Under the pieces are notes generated by a model. It made no database searches and was not told where the DNA came from. It saw only the letters and a program-made list of their open reading frames with translations. The translations under genes and the position numbers were made by a program. Source: Penium margaritaceum (Eukaryota; Streptophyta; Zygnematophyceae; Desmidiales; Peniaceae). Taken from it: a stretch of DNA of 64,000 nt. Location of the stretch: NCBI GenBank assembly GCA_023375785.1, contig SZWC01000035.1, positions 309,469-373,468 of the forward strand, read 5' to 3'. Shown here piece after piece: positions 22,501 to 34,246 of the stretch. How positions within the stretch are numbered: the first letter of the stretch is position 1; each line of letters begins with the position of its first letter.

Positions 22501-23180
22501 TTTCGGAGGGGGTCATGAGGGATCCGGTTCGAGACCCATGTCATGTGTCAATGCCCTCAAAGGCGAATGCTTCCGGCAAGCCACTGTTCACTTGCATTGA
22601 GCAAACCACATTCTTCATGGTGTGGTTTGAGCGCTCAGACATGCCATTCTGCTAGGGCATGGCAGGGACTGAGAGGTTGTGAAACACCCCAAGTTCAGCA
22701 AAGTACTAGTCCAGGTCCCCCATGAACTCACCGTCCTGATCAGAGTGGAAGTTCAAGAGGGTATGTCCGGACTTGCATTCAGCCATAACAAGCCGCGTGC
22801 GTACGTCGAGAGTAGCTTTGATTTTTAAGTGTAGGATGAAGACCCAACGCATGCGGGTTAAGTCCATGATCTTCAGGACGTATCACCCTCTGTAATCCTG
22901 GAACTCCACGGGGAGGGATTCCTTGAGATCAGAGTGAGCCAACTCTAGGTGCTTCAGAGGCCGTGAGTCGGACAGAGGATACATGGCAAGGTGCATCTTG
23001 CCTTGGGTGCATTGCAAGCAGTCAGTTTTGGACGGCGCCTCAAAGGACGCTCATTAAGAACGAGCGCAGGTCTGGTGCAAATCAGGTGATCGACAACATC
23101 CAATTGGACATGGTACAAGCGTCTGTGCGGTAGACACATGTGCTCAAGCAATAGCATACCCGTAATGGACACTTGTGTGG
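22501..23180 (-). pseudogene. R5 integrase
   Basis: Across frames: zinc-binding EHMCLPHRRLYHV, the Cys pair LQCTQGKMH, first Asp in LELAHSDLKESLP, LTRMRWVFILHLK, second Asp in FHSDQDGEFMG, and the Glu region QNGMSERSNHTMKNVVCSM. The DDE triad is thus still visible, although stops separate the pieces (for example TAG in PAMP-stop-QNG near 22653). DNA integration would be the role if intact. Confidence 0.7.
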
Positions 23181-23640
23181 TGAGAAATACAGTGATGGTG
23201 GTGGACGTAGGGCAACCGGAGACGTGATACTAGTCTCCAACCGCCTTGCCACGGAGCACTGCTTCAGCAATAGCGCAAACAGAGACGGTGGCATCCTCAC
23301 CTGTGAATGTGACACTGGGACCCATCTGCGTGCAGGCAGGTCCAGAAAGCAAGCTGAGTTCTAGATCAGGCACATATAGCATGCTTGAGATGTAGAGCGG
23401 CCTTGAAAGCCCATGGAATTGTACCACACCTTCACCCAGAACAGGAATCTCATGCCTAGCAGCCGTACGCATAGACTACACAGAGCCAACAGGACCAAGC
23501 ACCGCGAAATCACGGCGACGACATGTCAGGAGATGGGTGGCACCCGGATCTAAGATCCAGGTGGCTTTCATCACACATTATGGCGAACGGACTGAACAAT
23601 TTCCTATAGTACAAGTACTGGACAGAGGTCACTCAGAAGA
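23181..23640 (-). pseudogene. R5 protease and pre-integrase region
   Basis: The active-site region reads WILDPGATHLLTCRRRDF (about 23565-23515): the catalytic Asp is kept but the usual DSG/DTG is DPG. Then come VLGPVGSV, and an open block (23472-23230) with VVQFHGLSRPLYISSMLYVP and DLELSLLSG, matching R11 (DGPSGPLYLSDVLFVPDLELSLLS). Confidence 0.7.
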
Positions 23641-25622
23641 TGAATGCTGAGCTACAAAGACGACACGTTCTTGTGACTCATGAAGCCACAACACATCTTC
23701 GAGACCTGTGGAGAAAGCGGCAAAGACAGCGGACAGACCATTATCATCATGTTTGATGAAAGAATCCACAGACTCAACAACGCAGTGTACCCCGCTGCCA
23801 CCATCCCAACTACACATCAGGGACTCGATAGACCCAACAGTCTGACCCCTCAGTTCAGTCAATGCACTCGCATCTTCCTGAATGGTGAGTCATAGGAGCT
23901 GGCGGAGCTCGGCAATATCACAGGCCTGCATCGCGTGCTACTGCTCCAAAGGTGACAGGTTGCTAGTGCTAGCTATGGCTGAGTCAGCTTCTCGTGGAGG
24001 CTGTGGGTCAGTCGCTACATTGGAGTGTGCAAAAGCGTGCTCATGCTGCTCGAATGCTTGCTGCAGGCCTTGTGCAATCATTTTCCAGCTCTTGGGATTT
24101 TGCACTCCGTGTAGCGATGCACCCCTTTGCAGTTGTAGCACTACACTTGTCGTCCCCGGGTGGGCTTTGGAGTCTCTTGTTCCTTACCATCCTTGCCACC
24201 CCTCCTGTTGTTCCTCGCCTTCTTCTCCTAGACTACCATAGCTGTGTCAGTTGCTGGTGCAGTTTGCACCATCGCCTATGACGACTTGCAAGAGGAAGGG
24301 AAGAGGGTGCATGCTGCCTTAACAGCTGTGAAATCTACGGCTGACGTACCATGGCGGGCGTCATTCGCTGCTCCAACTCCTGCCAAGTGTAGAAAGTGCT
24401 CAGTGGCCAAAGAAAGCAGCAAACCTCTGTCGGCCATCTCCTGGAGAATTTTTGGACTGAAATCGTCAAAATTCTTGGAGTACTCAAACCCAACACTGAT
24501 CCTGATGGTGTTGAATGCCATGAATTGACTAGGTCCATTCTTTCCCTGGGCCCTGTACAGCCGCATTGCCCGCTGCTAGCAGTTGGTCGGTGTGTCTTGT
24601 GCACCCTGGCTCAGGGAGCTGAAGTCTGAGAGGTGTCGTGATGTTTTTTCCATGGTCGTGCCTTTAAAGAGAGTGGTGACCAGCTTCCAGGCCTCGTGCG
24701 AATCAGCCCCGGCACCAGTGTGGGGATCACCAAGGTAGGGGTCGAAGTTGAGGAGAAACTCCTCTGGGACGGCCTTGAGGAGACAGTAGGCAACGCAAGT
24801 GGCAATTGTTGTTTGCTTGGGTCCATGGTTTGGTATTGAATAGTGTAGTACGGGTACAGCCCCTCCTTGACTGCCCACATGTAGAACCAGGATTCCCAGG
24901 TGGTGTAGATATCATCCTGTCGGTAAGTGGGGGGGTCAATCTCAGACCACTTAGTGGCTTTGCCGTCGGCAGAGCTGTCAAGGCAGCTTGTCTGGAGACG
25001 CAGACGGGATGTCTTCCCCCAGACCTAGGCTGATGCAGAGCATCTAGTCCTCTAAGGAAGCTAGGTCTGTGGTTGCCCTGGTAGTGTCGCTTGGTTCTGC
25101 TTTGCCACTTGATGCTGCTTTGTGTGCTGAGCGAGCCTGACGCCAATTGTGCAAGGTACAAGCATAACATGCCTTCCTTGTCACTAGCGTTAGATTCTAA
25201 CCCTAGAAGTTCTTCATGCGCCTCGACATCAAACTCTCCCAAAGCTGCATTGATTTCAGCTGCAACCATACCATAGACTATCATCTTACCCTTGCGCACT
25301 GCATCAAAGAGAAACTTCTGCTCACAAACCTGATGTTGCTGCTGCTGTTGCTATGGCTGCTTCAGCTGCTATGGCTAGACTGTGTCCCGAAACAGCTTGA
25401 ACAGATCAGCTATGTGCTTGGCCATCCGTTTAGCCGGCTGAGCCTGTTCCTCACACAACTTGTACACGCTGCATGCCAGCGCGCCAGGGCTAGACAGGGT
25501 TTTCCCCATTTCGTGCTTGCTGTGCCGCCGACCACGCCGGAGATGACAACACCATCATCCATGGTAGAGCTGGCATTGCCAACTCCGGTCGGTGTGCCCT
25601 TGGGCCTTGCTGCATAAGACAT
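23641..25622 (-). pseudogene. R5 gag
   Basis: A possible start Met at 25622. The middle (24880-24600) has the YYTIQYQT and capsid blocks in two frames (PFLGDPHTGAGADSHEAW aligned to R12 FRPFLGMAGTGIGADPRGGW). The capsid end (24566-24276) has MRLYRAQGKNGPSQ and NTIRISVGFEYSKNFDDFS. The zinc knuckle near 24145-24105 reads CYNCKGVHRYTEC, with all CCHC ligands present. Unlike R3, R11 and R12, no stop falls just after the capsid. Confidence 0.65.
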
Positions 25623-26169
25623 CGCTTGCGTGAGGTGCTGCTGCTAGTACCGTCATTGGATGGCAGATGCTGCCGATAGAAAAACAATACACTGCATTTA
25701 CCCCGCTCCATTGGGCGTGGAAATATTTATTGAGCCCTTTTTCAGCCGAGGAGCTGTCGAAGAAATTCAGCAGCGATTTCCCTGCCACAGTGGGCGTGGG
25801 AAATCTAGGAAGGCTGTGGAGTATCTGTGGGTACCTGAACCACCCCCACCCAATCCAAGAGTAGAGGGGAGCCCAGCCACCAAGGAGGATGGCACTACCA
25901 GTAGGGATCCAATGTAGATTGCTGCCTTCTAACTGCAGCTGTTGCTGCCGCTGCAACTACTAGGTAGTGGCTCCTGCCATTATGGGTGACTGCAGCTGCA
26001 GCCCACTATTGCAGCCCCGCTAAAACTACTGTCTGCTGCTGCAGCCATTGGCTGCTGCTGCTGCCTGCTGCTGCAAGTTGTCACCGCTGCAACTGCTACT
26101 TCGTGTAGCTGCTGCCGCTATTGCGGCTGTAGTAGCTGTGGCTGCGGCTGCCCGCTGCTGCAGCTGCTC
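25623..26169 (-). repeat. R5 leader, inner part
   Basis: Plus-strand CTG/GCTGCT (sense CAG) from about 25920 to 26169, and non-repetitive leader 25623-25920. It is interrupted at 26170 by R6. Confidence 0.7.
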
Positions 26170-26174
26170 GCTAC
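26170..26174. repeat. R6 target-site duplication, left copy
   Basis: GCTAC, identical to 33973-33977. Confidence 0.85.
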
Positions 26175-27136
26175 TTTCAGAAAACTACAGGCAGATCCAA
26201 CGTGGCTTGAAGGGCCTTTACTGTGTTCATGGCTTTCTGTTTTATGCAAGTCCTCAATCTAAGGTTGAGATTTCTGGTTGCCTCACACTATGTACGTAGG
26301 AGTTTGACACAGTTGTGAGAGAGGAACTTTTGCAAAGGGAGTAACGCAGTTTTGCATTAGTTTTTAGACATGGACATGAACTGATGAGTTATTGGAATAT
26401 TCACAAGCTTCTCAATGCACAAAATCGTGTGCAATTTGGCTAACCATAGCTCTCGCTATGTCAGCCGGAGTGCAGCATCCCAACCCAGTTGCTCAGGCGG
26501 CAACACGCACCATGTCGCCCGCCGAGGCGTCCTCACAAATCAAGGACCCATCAAAACGCCTTTTCGGAGGTGCAGATGTCCCAAAACATAGTGGCAGTAC
26601 CTCCTGTGCCTTTGGGGTAAGTTTCGATGAGTTAATCATCAAGTTTGGTGATGGGGATTGATGTGGTTTGAAACATGTCCGCGGACCTGCTGTCGGAATT
26701 TTGACCATGTCCCCGAGTAACAAACAATACTACTGAGTTTCAGACTCCGAGCTAGAATTTTGGCTAAGTCGCTTCAGTGAAAACCTGCACCACTGGTTCC
26801 GGGGGATCTTATCCACCAGACGCATCGGCAGCCTTCCGGGGCTAAATACCTAGATGGATACTCGTTACTCGTTTGGCAGTCAGAGTGTGGCCGAATCCCG
26901 AGCCGCTGTGCACACCTCAAGTTTGGAAGCCCAGATCTCCCTCGTTACTCATCCGATACCGGTGAAACAACTTCCAGCGGATTCCACAACTCCTCAACTT
27001 TCAGGAACTTGAATCCAATCTGTCCTTAGAGCACTAATCAGGCAGGCAAAGTAGATTGCAAGGATTATCCCCATCCAGTGGCTTGTCAACGCATCCCAAC
27101 AAAGCCTCGGACATGCTAAGGGGCAAGAATAGAGCA
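26175..27136 (-). repeat. R6 3' LTR
   Basis: Matches the R4 LTR along its length (GCCCGCCGAGGCGTCCTCACA, GATGAGTTAATCATCAAG, CCGATACCGGTGAAACAAC). It ends GAGCA before the polypurine tract GGAGGAGAA (27137-27145, minus strand). Confidence 0.85.
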
Positions 27137-27149
27137 TTCTCCTCCTTGC

Positions 27150-28800
27150 ACCTTCCATGCCTGCTGCTCTTGTTTTCTTCCGCTGCTTCCTCCAGCCCTT
27201 CACAACTGTTCATCCCAAGTTTGGTCACGCTCATCCTGTGCCGATCCACTGGTTGCGCTTAGGTTAAGCAATCCACAAGCATATGGCGCGTGCTGTAGTG
27301 TTGCCGCACCACCTGTCCCTTCTCCACCATGTCCCATGCGTAATGGTAATGCACACATATGTACTTTATCCTCCTGTGTTACGTTGGTTTTTTGTTCAGT
27401 GAGGAAGCACCGGTGTCGTCCCCTTGCACTAGCGGTGCCCCTTGCTGCGCCACACCTAACTCCCCCAGTAACCTACAAAGCCACACCGCCTCCTTGATAG
27501 CTTCGGCCAACACTATGTACTCCAACTCTACTGTGGAGGTGGCCACACAATCTTGCTTTCTAGTGCACCATGAGACTGCGGCACCAGCGAGGAAGAACAA
27601 GTAGCTGGATGTGGACTTCCACTTGTCCACATTGCTTGCGTAGTCAACATCTGTGCAGCAGACCAGATGCAAAGGGTCCAACCGCCCTTTGTTGTGAAAC
27701 CTAAGGCACGCATGCCGCATCGCCTGCAGGTAGCGGAGGATGCGCTTGACCGCCTCGCAGTGTAGTGGCCCTGGATCGGCCACATACCTTCCCACTTGGC
27801 CCACCACATACGCCAAGTCTGGTTGAGTCGCCACCATGGCGTACATGAGGTTGTCCACCGCCGATTGGTAGGACACCCCTGCCATATCCTCCCGCTATTC
27901 TTTGTTTGGGGCGCCATTGCCACACTCAGTTCATAGGTCTTGCATATCGGACTGCCAACTAGTTTGCAGTCCTCCATGCCGTACCGCTTCAACACCTTGG
28001 CAACGTATTTGGCCTGCACCAGCTCAAATTTTCCCACCCTTCAGTTCCGCGCGATTCTCATCCCAAGGTAGTACTCCAGCTCCCCCATGTCTGAAATCTG
28101 GAACTTGCAAACAGCTGCTCTTTCAGCCGCTGTAGACTCAGTAGATCTGTCAAGCATAAAATCAGATTTTCCACATGGAGCGTGACGATCTAATGGAGCT
28201 ATTTGTAGCACCGCACGTACACACTGTGATCCAACTCACGGCGCTTGAAGCGGAGATGTGCCATCAAGTTGTCCATCCATTGGTACTAGCATCTGGGTGA
28301 TTGTTTTAACCAATACAAGGACTTCCGCAGCTTGCACACCTTGCCCTCCAGTGCCTCCACCCCCTCTTGCACTTCCATGTAGATCTCTTTTCTATGATGT
28401 CATTGAGGACGGCTGTTTCACATCCATTTGGTGCAGCTCCATGTCTTCACGGCTACCAATGCAAGGATCGCCAGGATGTTTAAGAACTTCGCGTTGGGAC
28501 CAAACGTCTTATCATAGTGCTTGCCCTTACGCTGTATGTATCCGTTTGTCACCAGCCACACCTTGATTTTTCAACCACACCTTCCTTTGTGAACTTGGTT
28601 TTAAATACCCACTTTGAGCCCATGACATTGGAATCTTTCAACCTGTGAACTAGCTCCCACGTGTCATTTCTCGTCATGGACACCAACTCTGATTTTATGG
28701 CTACGTCCCATTGATCCCCTTCAGGTTATTCAAGAGCCTCTTTCACTATTGTTGGCTCCATTGATGCAGCAAGCATGCACCGCGTCATGCCGATCCATTG
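27150..28800 (-). pseudogene. R6 RT and RNase H
   Basis: RNase H and RT end in one block (27885-27379): YQSAVDNLMYAMVATQPDLAY, YLQAMRHACLRF, CCTDVDYASNVDKWKSTSSY, STVELEYIVLAEAIKEAVWL. Further blocks in other frames reach back through the MDVK region to NDTWELV (about 28660). The TDAD motif is now TDVD and the family's EAEY is ELEY. It retains the ~110 bp near 27262-27390 missing from R4. Many frameshifts. Confidence 0.75.
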
Positions 28801-30150
28801 ACTAGTGCTTGTATCAAAATGCTTCTCCACTCTCCGCTGCCTCTCGCTGCGTCACGGAAATTTTGGTGGCGCCTTGTTGCTTTGCTACAATCCCTTCGAC
28901 AGTGCACGCTCCAGTGACTCATCTACCGGACGGATCCCCAAGGATCTCTCCTGCTCAAGCGAAACATTGCCCGGACAGGTGGCGTGTCCAGTGGAGTTTC
29001 CACCAATGCCCAATGTGTACTCCGCCGGGAGTGTGTGCCTTGGTACCCTTTTTGCCTCATCCACCGGATCCTTCTGGTGGATCTCCTCATCAGCTTGATT
29101 GTCATGGAAGTTCTCTGTGTTGGCTGCCACACCTGGTGCACCGTCACGCTCTGATGCCTCATCCTTAGCTTTGGCGTCCATTGGCGCCTTCTCATATTCA
29201 CGGAGCTAGAACCACTCCCCCATCTTTGAAGAGTCCACCATGTCCACGTTGTTGCTGCTGATGTAGCTCTGTTGATCATCAAACTCAAAATCTCGATTGC
29301 AGATTGCCTCCTCCTTGTGCATGCATAGAGCCATTATGCTGTATGTGCTCCCTCATAGTCAAGGAAGAGATACGAAACTGCCTACGGTTCCAGTTTACTG
29401 ACGTGCCGTTGCGTAGCTTACACCATCGTGTGCGCCTTGGACCCAAACACTTTCATGTATACCACACTTGGCTTACGCCCGCTCCAAATGTCTTACGGAG
29501 TCTTCCAGCCGCTCTTCTCCTTCATCACTGTTGTTGGGGTGAGGTTGATGGTGTAGCTCGCCGTACACACAGATTTTGCCCAGAAGCGTCACGGCAATTC
29601 TGCGTCCACAAATATGGTCCTTACTATGTTCAGCATCATCTGGTTCATGCACTCTACCATGCCACTAAAGTGAGGCAAATACAATGTAGTTTATTCCCAT
29701 TTTATGCCATGCTGCTTCATCCACCCGCTACAGCCCATGTACTCTCTGTCATTCTTGCTGCGTAGAGCTCTGACCTTCCAGCTAGTTTGTCTCTCCACCG
29801 CGACGACATACTCCTTCAGTCGGTCAAGGACCTCGCCTTTCCGCTTCATGAAGTACACGTAGAGTTTTCTGTTGTAGTCATCAATGAAGTTGACAAAGTA
29901 AGTGTGCTGCTCTTTGACACCGTCTTGAACACTCCACACACGTCATTGTGTAGCACTTGCAGGTCCGAGGCACGATTCATGTTGTCGTTGAACGTTTTGT
30001 ACTGCGCCTTGCCCAGAATATAAGGCTCACACTTTTTGTGTGTTGTTGCATCTGTCAGTTCTTCTGCACCATTGATGACAAGTCCGCATACCCGCTGACG
30101 CTTTACCATCTCCTTCACGACTACAGGTGAAGAATACCCCAATCGTTGGT
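28801..30150 (-). pseudogene. R6 integrase and acidic linker
   Basis: Linker block (29181-28885) with ENFHDNQADEEIHQKDP. Integrase pieces: SFMTTTENSTCTS and related frames of the FIDDYNRKLYVYFMKRK block (29939-29691), EYMGCSGWMKQHGIKW, then zinc-binding MGYSSPVVVKEMVKRQRV and KKCEPYILGKAQYK (30142-29990). The Cys pair has lost its second Cys (CEPY instead of CEPC), so zinc binding is broken. Confidence 0.7.
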
Positions 30151-31400
30151 ACTAGAGCTCCAGATTATCTCCCCATCCTTTGGCCAGGTTGATGGTGCAT
30201 TCTTGGAAGTCTGATGAATCTGTTGCAGCAAGGATCACCTTGGTTTCCTTGATGAACAGGCCTCCCTCGCGCTTAGCCTCCAGCACGGGCTCGCCACCTC
30301 CGTCCTTCTACATGAGTGTCTCCTTTCTCCTGGAGAGCACCTCGTACCCCTTGTCCATCAAGCTGATGACACTTAAGAATGTCAGGTAAGCCAGGTACGT
30401 GCTGCTCTCGCTTCCCACCAACCACCACCTCCACATCCACGTCCACGTCGCCTTGGCCAAGGCAATGACAAGGTTCAACCTTGTCGTTCGCAACCACCAT
30501 AGACTTGCTGGAATTGGTACCATCGATGAACTTAAACTTCTCGATGTGGTTGTGCTCCTCCACTCCAGAGTCAAGGCATCGCCGGTTAGCCTTCTTGAGG
30601 TAGTTGTTTTGATTACCGTTGAGAAGCGCCTTCTTGCCTTTGGCTTCCTTGTTGCCAGGTTTTACCTCATCGGTGCACTCACGGGCCCAGTGGCCCTCCT
30701 TGCCGTAGTTGCAACTTGCACCCTCCTTCGCCCCGTCTTTTCGCCACCACATCGGCCACCTCCTTTTCCCCACGGTTCCGCCACCACGCGTTTTATTGAC
30801 AAGGGCCGATGAGGATGAGGATTCCTCCCCGCAGCTCCGTTGCTGCACCTTGTTGCGGATGTACTCTCCGACCGCGCAATAGGTGAGCTTATCCTCTCTC
30901 CATCCTCCCAAGATGGTGATGAGAGGGTTCCAACTGTCAGGAATGGCCATGAGGAAGGCCATCACCTACAACTGCGTGTCGATTCTCCATCCCATACCAT
31001 TGCATTGTGAGGCAAGAGACTCAATCTAATGCATGGCGGAGATACCATCATCTCCCTTCTCGATTCTCACCGTTAGGAGTCACTTCATTGCAAAGATTTT
31101 GTTTGCCAGTGACTTGGATTGATGGATGGCACAGAGTTCTTCCAAGTAAAGGCCTCCATCTGTGCTTCCATCCCTGTCTCTTCATTGAGAGCTCCGTTCC
31201 CTTTATGACCTGCAATAGCCCCTTATGCACAAGGTGGAGCTCGAAGTGCCACCTCCATAGCCCAAAGCCTAGGGTACCTGGATACTTCTGGATAGGTTGC
31301 GCCTCCTTCTGTGCCATTTGTGTAGTCTTCCACTCCAAGACCTCAGTTTGACGGCAAGGTCGTTCCCGACAACAATCCATCCGCGAAAAAATTGTGAGCG
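30151..31400 (-). pseudogene. R6 gag and protease
   Basis: The block 30965-30273 contains the gag tail AIPDSWNPLITILGGW, zinc knuckle CNYGKEGHWAREC (second Cys changed to Tyr) and protease CLDSGVEEHNHIEK. The gag N-terminal block (31380-31048) has GFGLWRWHFELHLVHKGLLQ, the counterpart of R2 LWRWQFEVYLNDKGLLEL. A frameshift lies between. The protease D-S-G is kept. Confidence 0.75.
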
Positions 31401-31929
31401 ATGTGTAGACCGGTCAGGGTCGTAGGCCCATAACCCTTTGTCAAAAAACTGTGGAGCAGTTCCAATGTGGCCTGAGAGGTCTTCACTGCACTCACGACTT
31501 TATGTTTGTGTGAGTTCTGGGTCTACGCATGAGCTTTCTTGTCACCTCACGCTATGTTTGTTGGAGTTGGACAGGGTCACGAGTCAGTCACCTTTAAGAA
31601 AGGAATAACAAAGTTTTGCATACGTTTTTTAGCATGGACATGAACTGACAAGTTATAGGACTAGTCACAAGCTTCTCAATGTACCAAACTGTAGCTCTTG
31701 CTACGTTAGCCACAGCGCGTATCCCAATCCAGCTGCTCAGTTGGCGAAGCACACCATGTCGCCCGCCGAGGCGCCCTCACACAAGGTATAGTTAACTGAT
31801 ATCACTTTATACACACGTAGACCTCTGTATTAGCGTACTTGTTCTCATAGTAGTTTTGTGGGGGTTTCCTAGTGTGGAGAAGTGGGGTTGGGGGGGTGTA
31901 GGTGGGAAAAAGTGTATGAGGAGAGTGTA

Positions 31930-32590
31930 TGGAGTAGTGTATCACTGTCGCGGTGGTGAGTGTATCATATAAATACACGTGTATTGTGTAGGTGGAAGTC
32001 TTCCTTGGTGTGAGTGATCATGGATGGGGGGGAGGGGAAGGGGGGGGTGGAAAAAGTGTATTGGGCAAGTGTATGGAGAAGTGTATCACTGTCCGGGTGG
32101 AAAGTGTATCATATTTGTACACTTTTGTATTGTGTAGGTGGAAGTCTTTCTTGGTGTGAGTGATCACGGGCAGGGAGGGGAGGTCGAGGGGGGGAGGAGG
32201 TGTGTAAATTGTATGAGGCAAGTGTATGGGGTAGTGTATCACTGTCTGGGCGGTGAGTGTATCATATTGATACACATGTGTATTGTGTAGGTGGAAGTCT
32301 TCCTCGGTGTGAGTGATCACTGACAGGGAGGGAAGGGGAGGGGGGAGGAGGTGGGAAAAGTGCATGGGGTGAGTGTATGGGGTAGTGTATCACTGTCTGG
32401 GCGTTGATTGTATCATTTTAATACACTTGTGTATTTTGTAGGTAGAATTCTTCCTTGGTGCGAGTGATCACTAACAAAGAAGGGAGGAGAGGAGGGGAGG
32501 GGAGAGGTGGGAAAAGTGTATGAGGCAAGTGTATGGAGTAGTGTATCACTACCCCATACACCTGTGAATGAGTTACATACACTTCTGTAG
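31930..32590. repeat. Minisatellite array B, about 5 units of 144-156 bp
   Basis: GTGTATCACT recurs at 31937, 32081, 32234, 32385 and 32541. Each unit has AGTGTATGG-GTAGTGTATCACTGTC, TATCAT-TACAC-TGTATT-TGTAGGTGGAA, TCTTCCTTGGTGTGAGTGATCA and a G-rich run. On the opposite strand the order TACAC-rich, CATACACTTT, C-rich run is the same as in array A. Confidence 0.85.
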
Positions 32591-33550
32591 TATGGTATGT
32601 TACATGCTCCATAGAGTCATTCTCACATAATAGTAATGGGCCTTAGGGGAAGGTGGTATAAAAAAAGTCCAAATCTATGAGCGAGTGAACTCAAGGTTGG
32701 TGCAATTCTTGCTTAACAAATCCACTAATGGATTCACCAAGGTTCGTATGTGGGAAGCTTCCTCCTCAGTCCTTTAAAACAAGCGACGTCAGATCTGTCT
32801 TATCTACATTCAGGGGTTTGTTCTGTGATTACTATCTGATCCATGGAAACACACCTATCATGTGGTCTCTTGATCAAAGTCATGAAATTGATTTCATGAC
32901 TTTTGATGTTTGAGTTTTGAGCAAGGCATAGAGTACTCCATAGAAAGACGTCCAAGTGTGTAGAAAAGGAGAAGGATCAAAAGGTTTAATCTATTGTTCA
33001 AACGATTGTTTTGTTCAGTTGTAGTTACCCAGAAATGTTTAGGAGATAAAAGAGGTTTAAACGTAGAGATTAAGCAATAGTTCTCTCTTTTGAACCATGA
33101 TCAGTCCTTGATCATCTGATATCTCAATCGAACAGCATTTGGCTTACCATTTATTTCCGATCTGCTACACGGGAACAACTTCTGTGTCCTGCGTAACCAT
33201 GAATTAAAGAACAAACTGTGACGACATCGCACTCGACCTCGTCCGACAGTTGCTCGACAACCGGAGGTGGTTGGATGCTGCGAATCACACAATAGTTGAA
33301 AGCTGTTAACAGAACAGGTCCTACAAAGTCAACAAAAAGGATCTCCTTTCATATCCACCGCAACTTTCCTCTACTAGGTTGTAGGATGTGTGTGTCTTTA
33401 CCGGTTGACCTAAACAGCGAATGGGAATAAAATGTCTTTGTAGTGCCCGCTGTAGACAAGTCTGTCAACATGTTCACTTCGGCGACAGAAGTAGTTCACT
33501 AATCCACAACACATTTAACCACATGTCTGTTTTGAGACAGATCTATGTCA
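32591..33550. other. AT-rich sequence of unknown origin
   Basis: Lower GC than any flanking retroelement. A TATA-like GGTATAAAAAAAG at about 32652-32664 lies about 65 bp before an ATG (32728) that opens a 61-codon frame (to 32913) without known domain. This could be promoter-like or chance. I recognise nothing else. Confidence 0.3.
32876..32903. repeat. Perfect inverted repeat, 13-bp arms
   Basis: AAAGTCATGAAAT (32876-32888), 2-base spacer TG, ATTTCATGACTTT (32891-32903). This could form a cruciform or RNA hairpin. It lies inside the 61-codon frame starting at 32728. Confidence 0.8.
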
Positions 33551-33972
33551 AATAGAACCTGAGTTTCAGACTCCAAGCCAGGATTTTGGCTGTCCCTCAA
33601 TAAGAACCTGCACCACTGGTTCCGGTTGATCTTATCCACCAGACTCCTCGGCAGCCTTCCTGGGCTAAATACCCAGAAGGCCATCTGTTACTCGTTCCGG
33701 TGGATTTTCCACCAGCAGTCAAACCACAGCCAGCTCCCCGAGCCATGGCCCAAACCCCAAGTTTGGAAGCCTACATCTCCCTCTTCACTTGTTTAATTCT
33801 GGTGGAACAACTTCTACCGTATTCAGCAACGTGTCAACATTCAGGAACTTGAATCTAATCTGGATTTGGAGCACTCATAAGGAAGCTAGGGTAGCAAGGA
33901 TTTTCCCCCTCCAGCAGCTTGTCAACACCTCCCAGCGTTGCCATGGGCATGCTAACGGACAAACATACAACA

Positions 33973-33977
33973 GCTAC
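33973..33977. repeat. R6 target-site duplication, right copy
   Basis: GCTAC, identical to 26170-26174. Confidence 0.85.
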
Positions 33978-34234
33978 TGCTGCTGCCCATTGCTACATAC
34001 AGCCACCGTTACATCTGCTGCTCCGTGCAGCTGCCGCTACAGCTGTTGCTCCGCGCAGCTGCTGCTCTGTGCAGCTGCTGCTCTGTGCAGCTGCTGCTCT
34101 ACGCAGTTGCTGCTCCGTGTAGCTGTTGCTGCAACTGCTGCTTTGCATAGACGCCACTATGGCTGCTGCTCGGCAGACCCTCCCAGGACCGTGCTGCACT
34201 TCCCATGCACAGCACAAAGAGCTCTGGCTTGTCT
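33978..34234 (-). repeat. R5 leader, outer part
   Basis: Plus-strand GCTGCTGCT / GTGCAGCTGCTGCTC repeats (a ~20-bp motif repeated four to five times at about 34030-34110). It continues R5's sense-CAG leader up to its PBS. Confidence 0.75.
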
Positions 34235-34246
34235 ACTCTGATACCA
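34235..34246 (-). promoter_or_regulatory. R5 primer-binding site
   Basis: TGGTATCAGAGT on the minus strand (one mismatch from R12). Downstream is a decayed form of the family hairpin: ACAAGC-CAGA-GC followed by TTGT after a 3-base insertion. Confidence 0.75.

Larger units (their letters stand above)
31787..33550. mobile_element. Foreign segment inside the R6 LTR, carrying minisatellite B
   Basis: About 1.76 kb without retroelement homology. It replaces part of the LTR. It contains a tandem array (about 31937-32590) and an AT-rich tail. No terminal repeats or target duplication were found, so the mechanism is open. A second segment with a related array interrupts R1. Calling it mobile is inference from these two occurrences. 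Confidence 0.35.
26175..33972 (-). mobile_element. R6: family I Copia element in the R5 leader
   Basis: Left LTR 26175-27136, body 27137-31438 on the minus strand, right LTR 31439-33972 interrupted by a foreign segment. GCTAC duplications on both sides match exactly. It is older than R4: more stops and indels, and the left LTR begins TTTCAG instead of TGTCAG. Unlike R4 it retains the gag N-terminal region and the LTR-adjacent block. Confidence 0.88.
31439..33972 (-). repeat. R6 5' LTR, interrupted
   Basis: The inner part 31439-31786 (TGTCAAAAAACTG onward, through GCCCGCCGAGGCGCC) and the outer part about 33550-33972 (CTGAGTTTCAGACTCC to CATACAACA) both match the R6 and R4 LTRs. About 190 bp of LTR between them is replaced by an unrelated ~1.76 kb segment. 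The outer end is followed by GCTAC. Confidence 0.8.
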
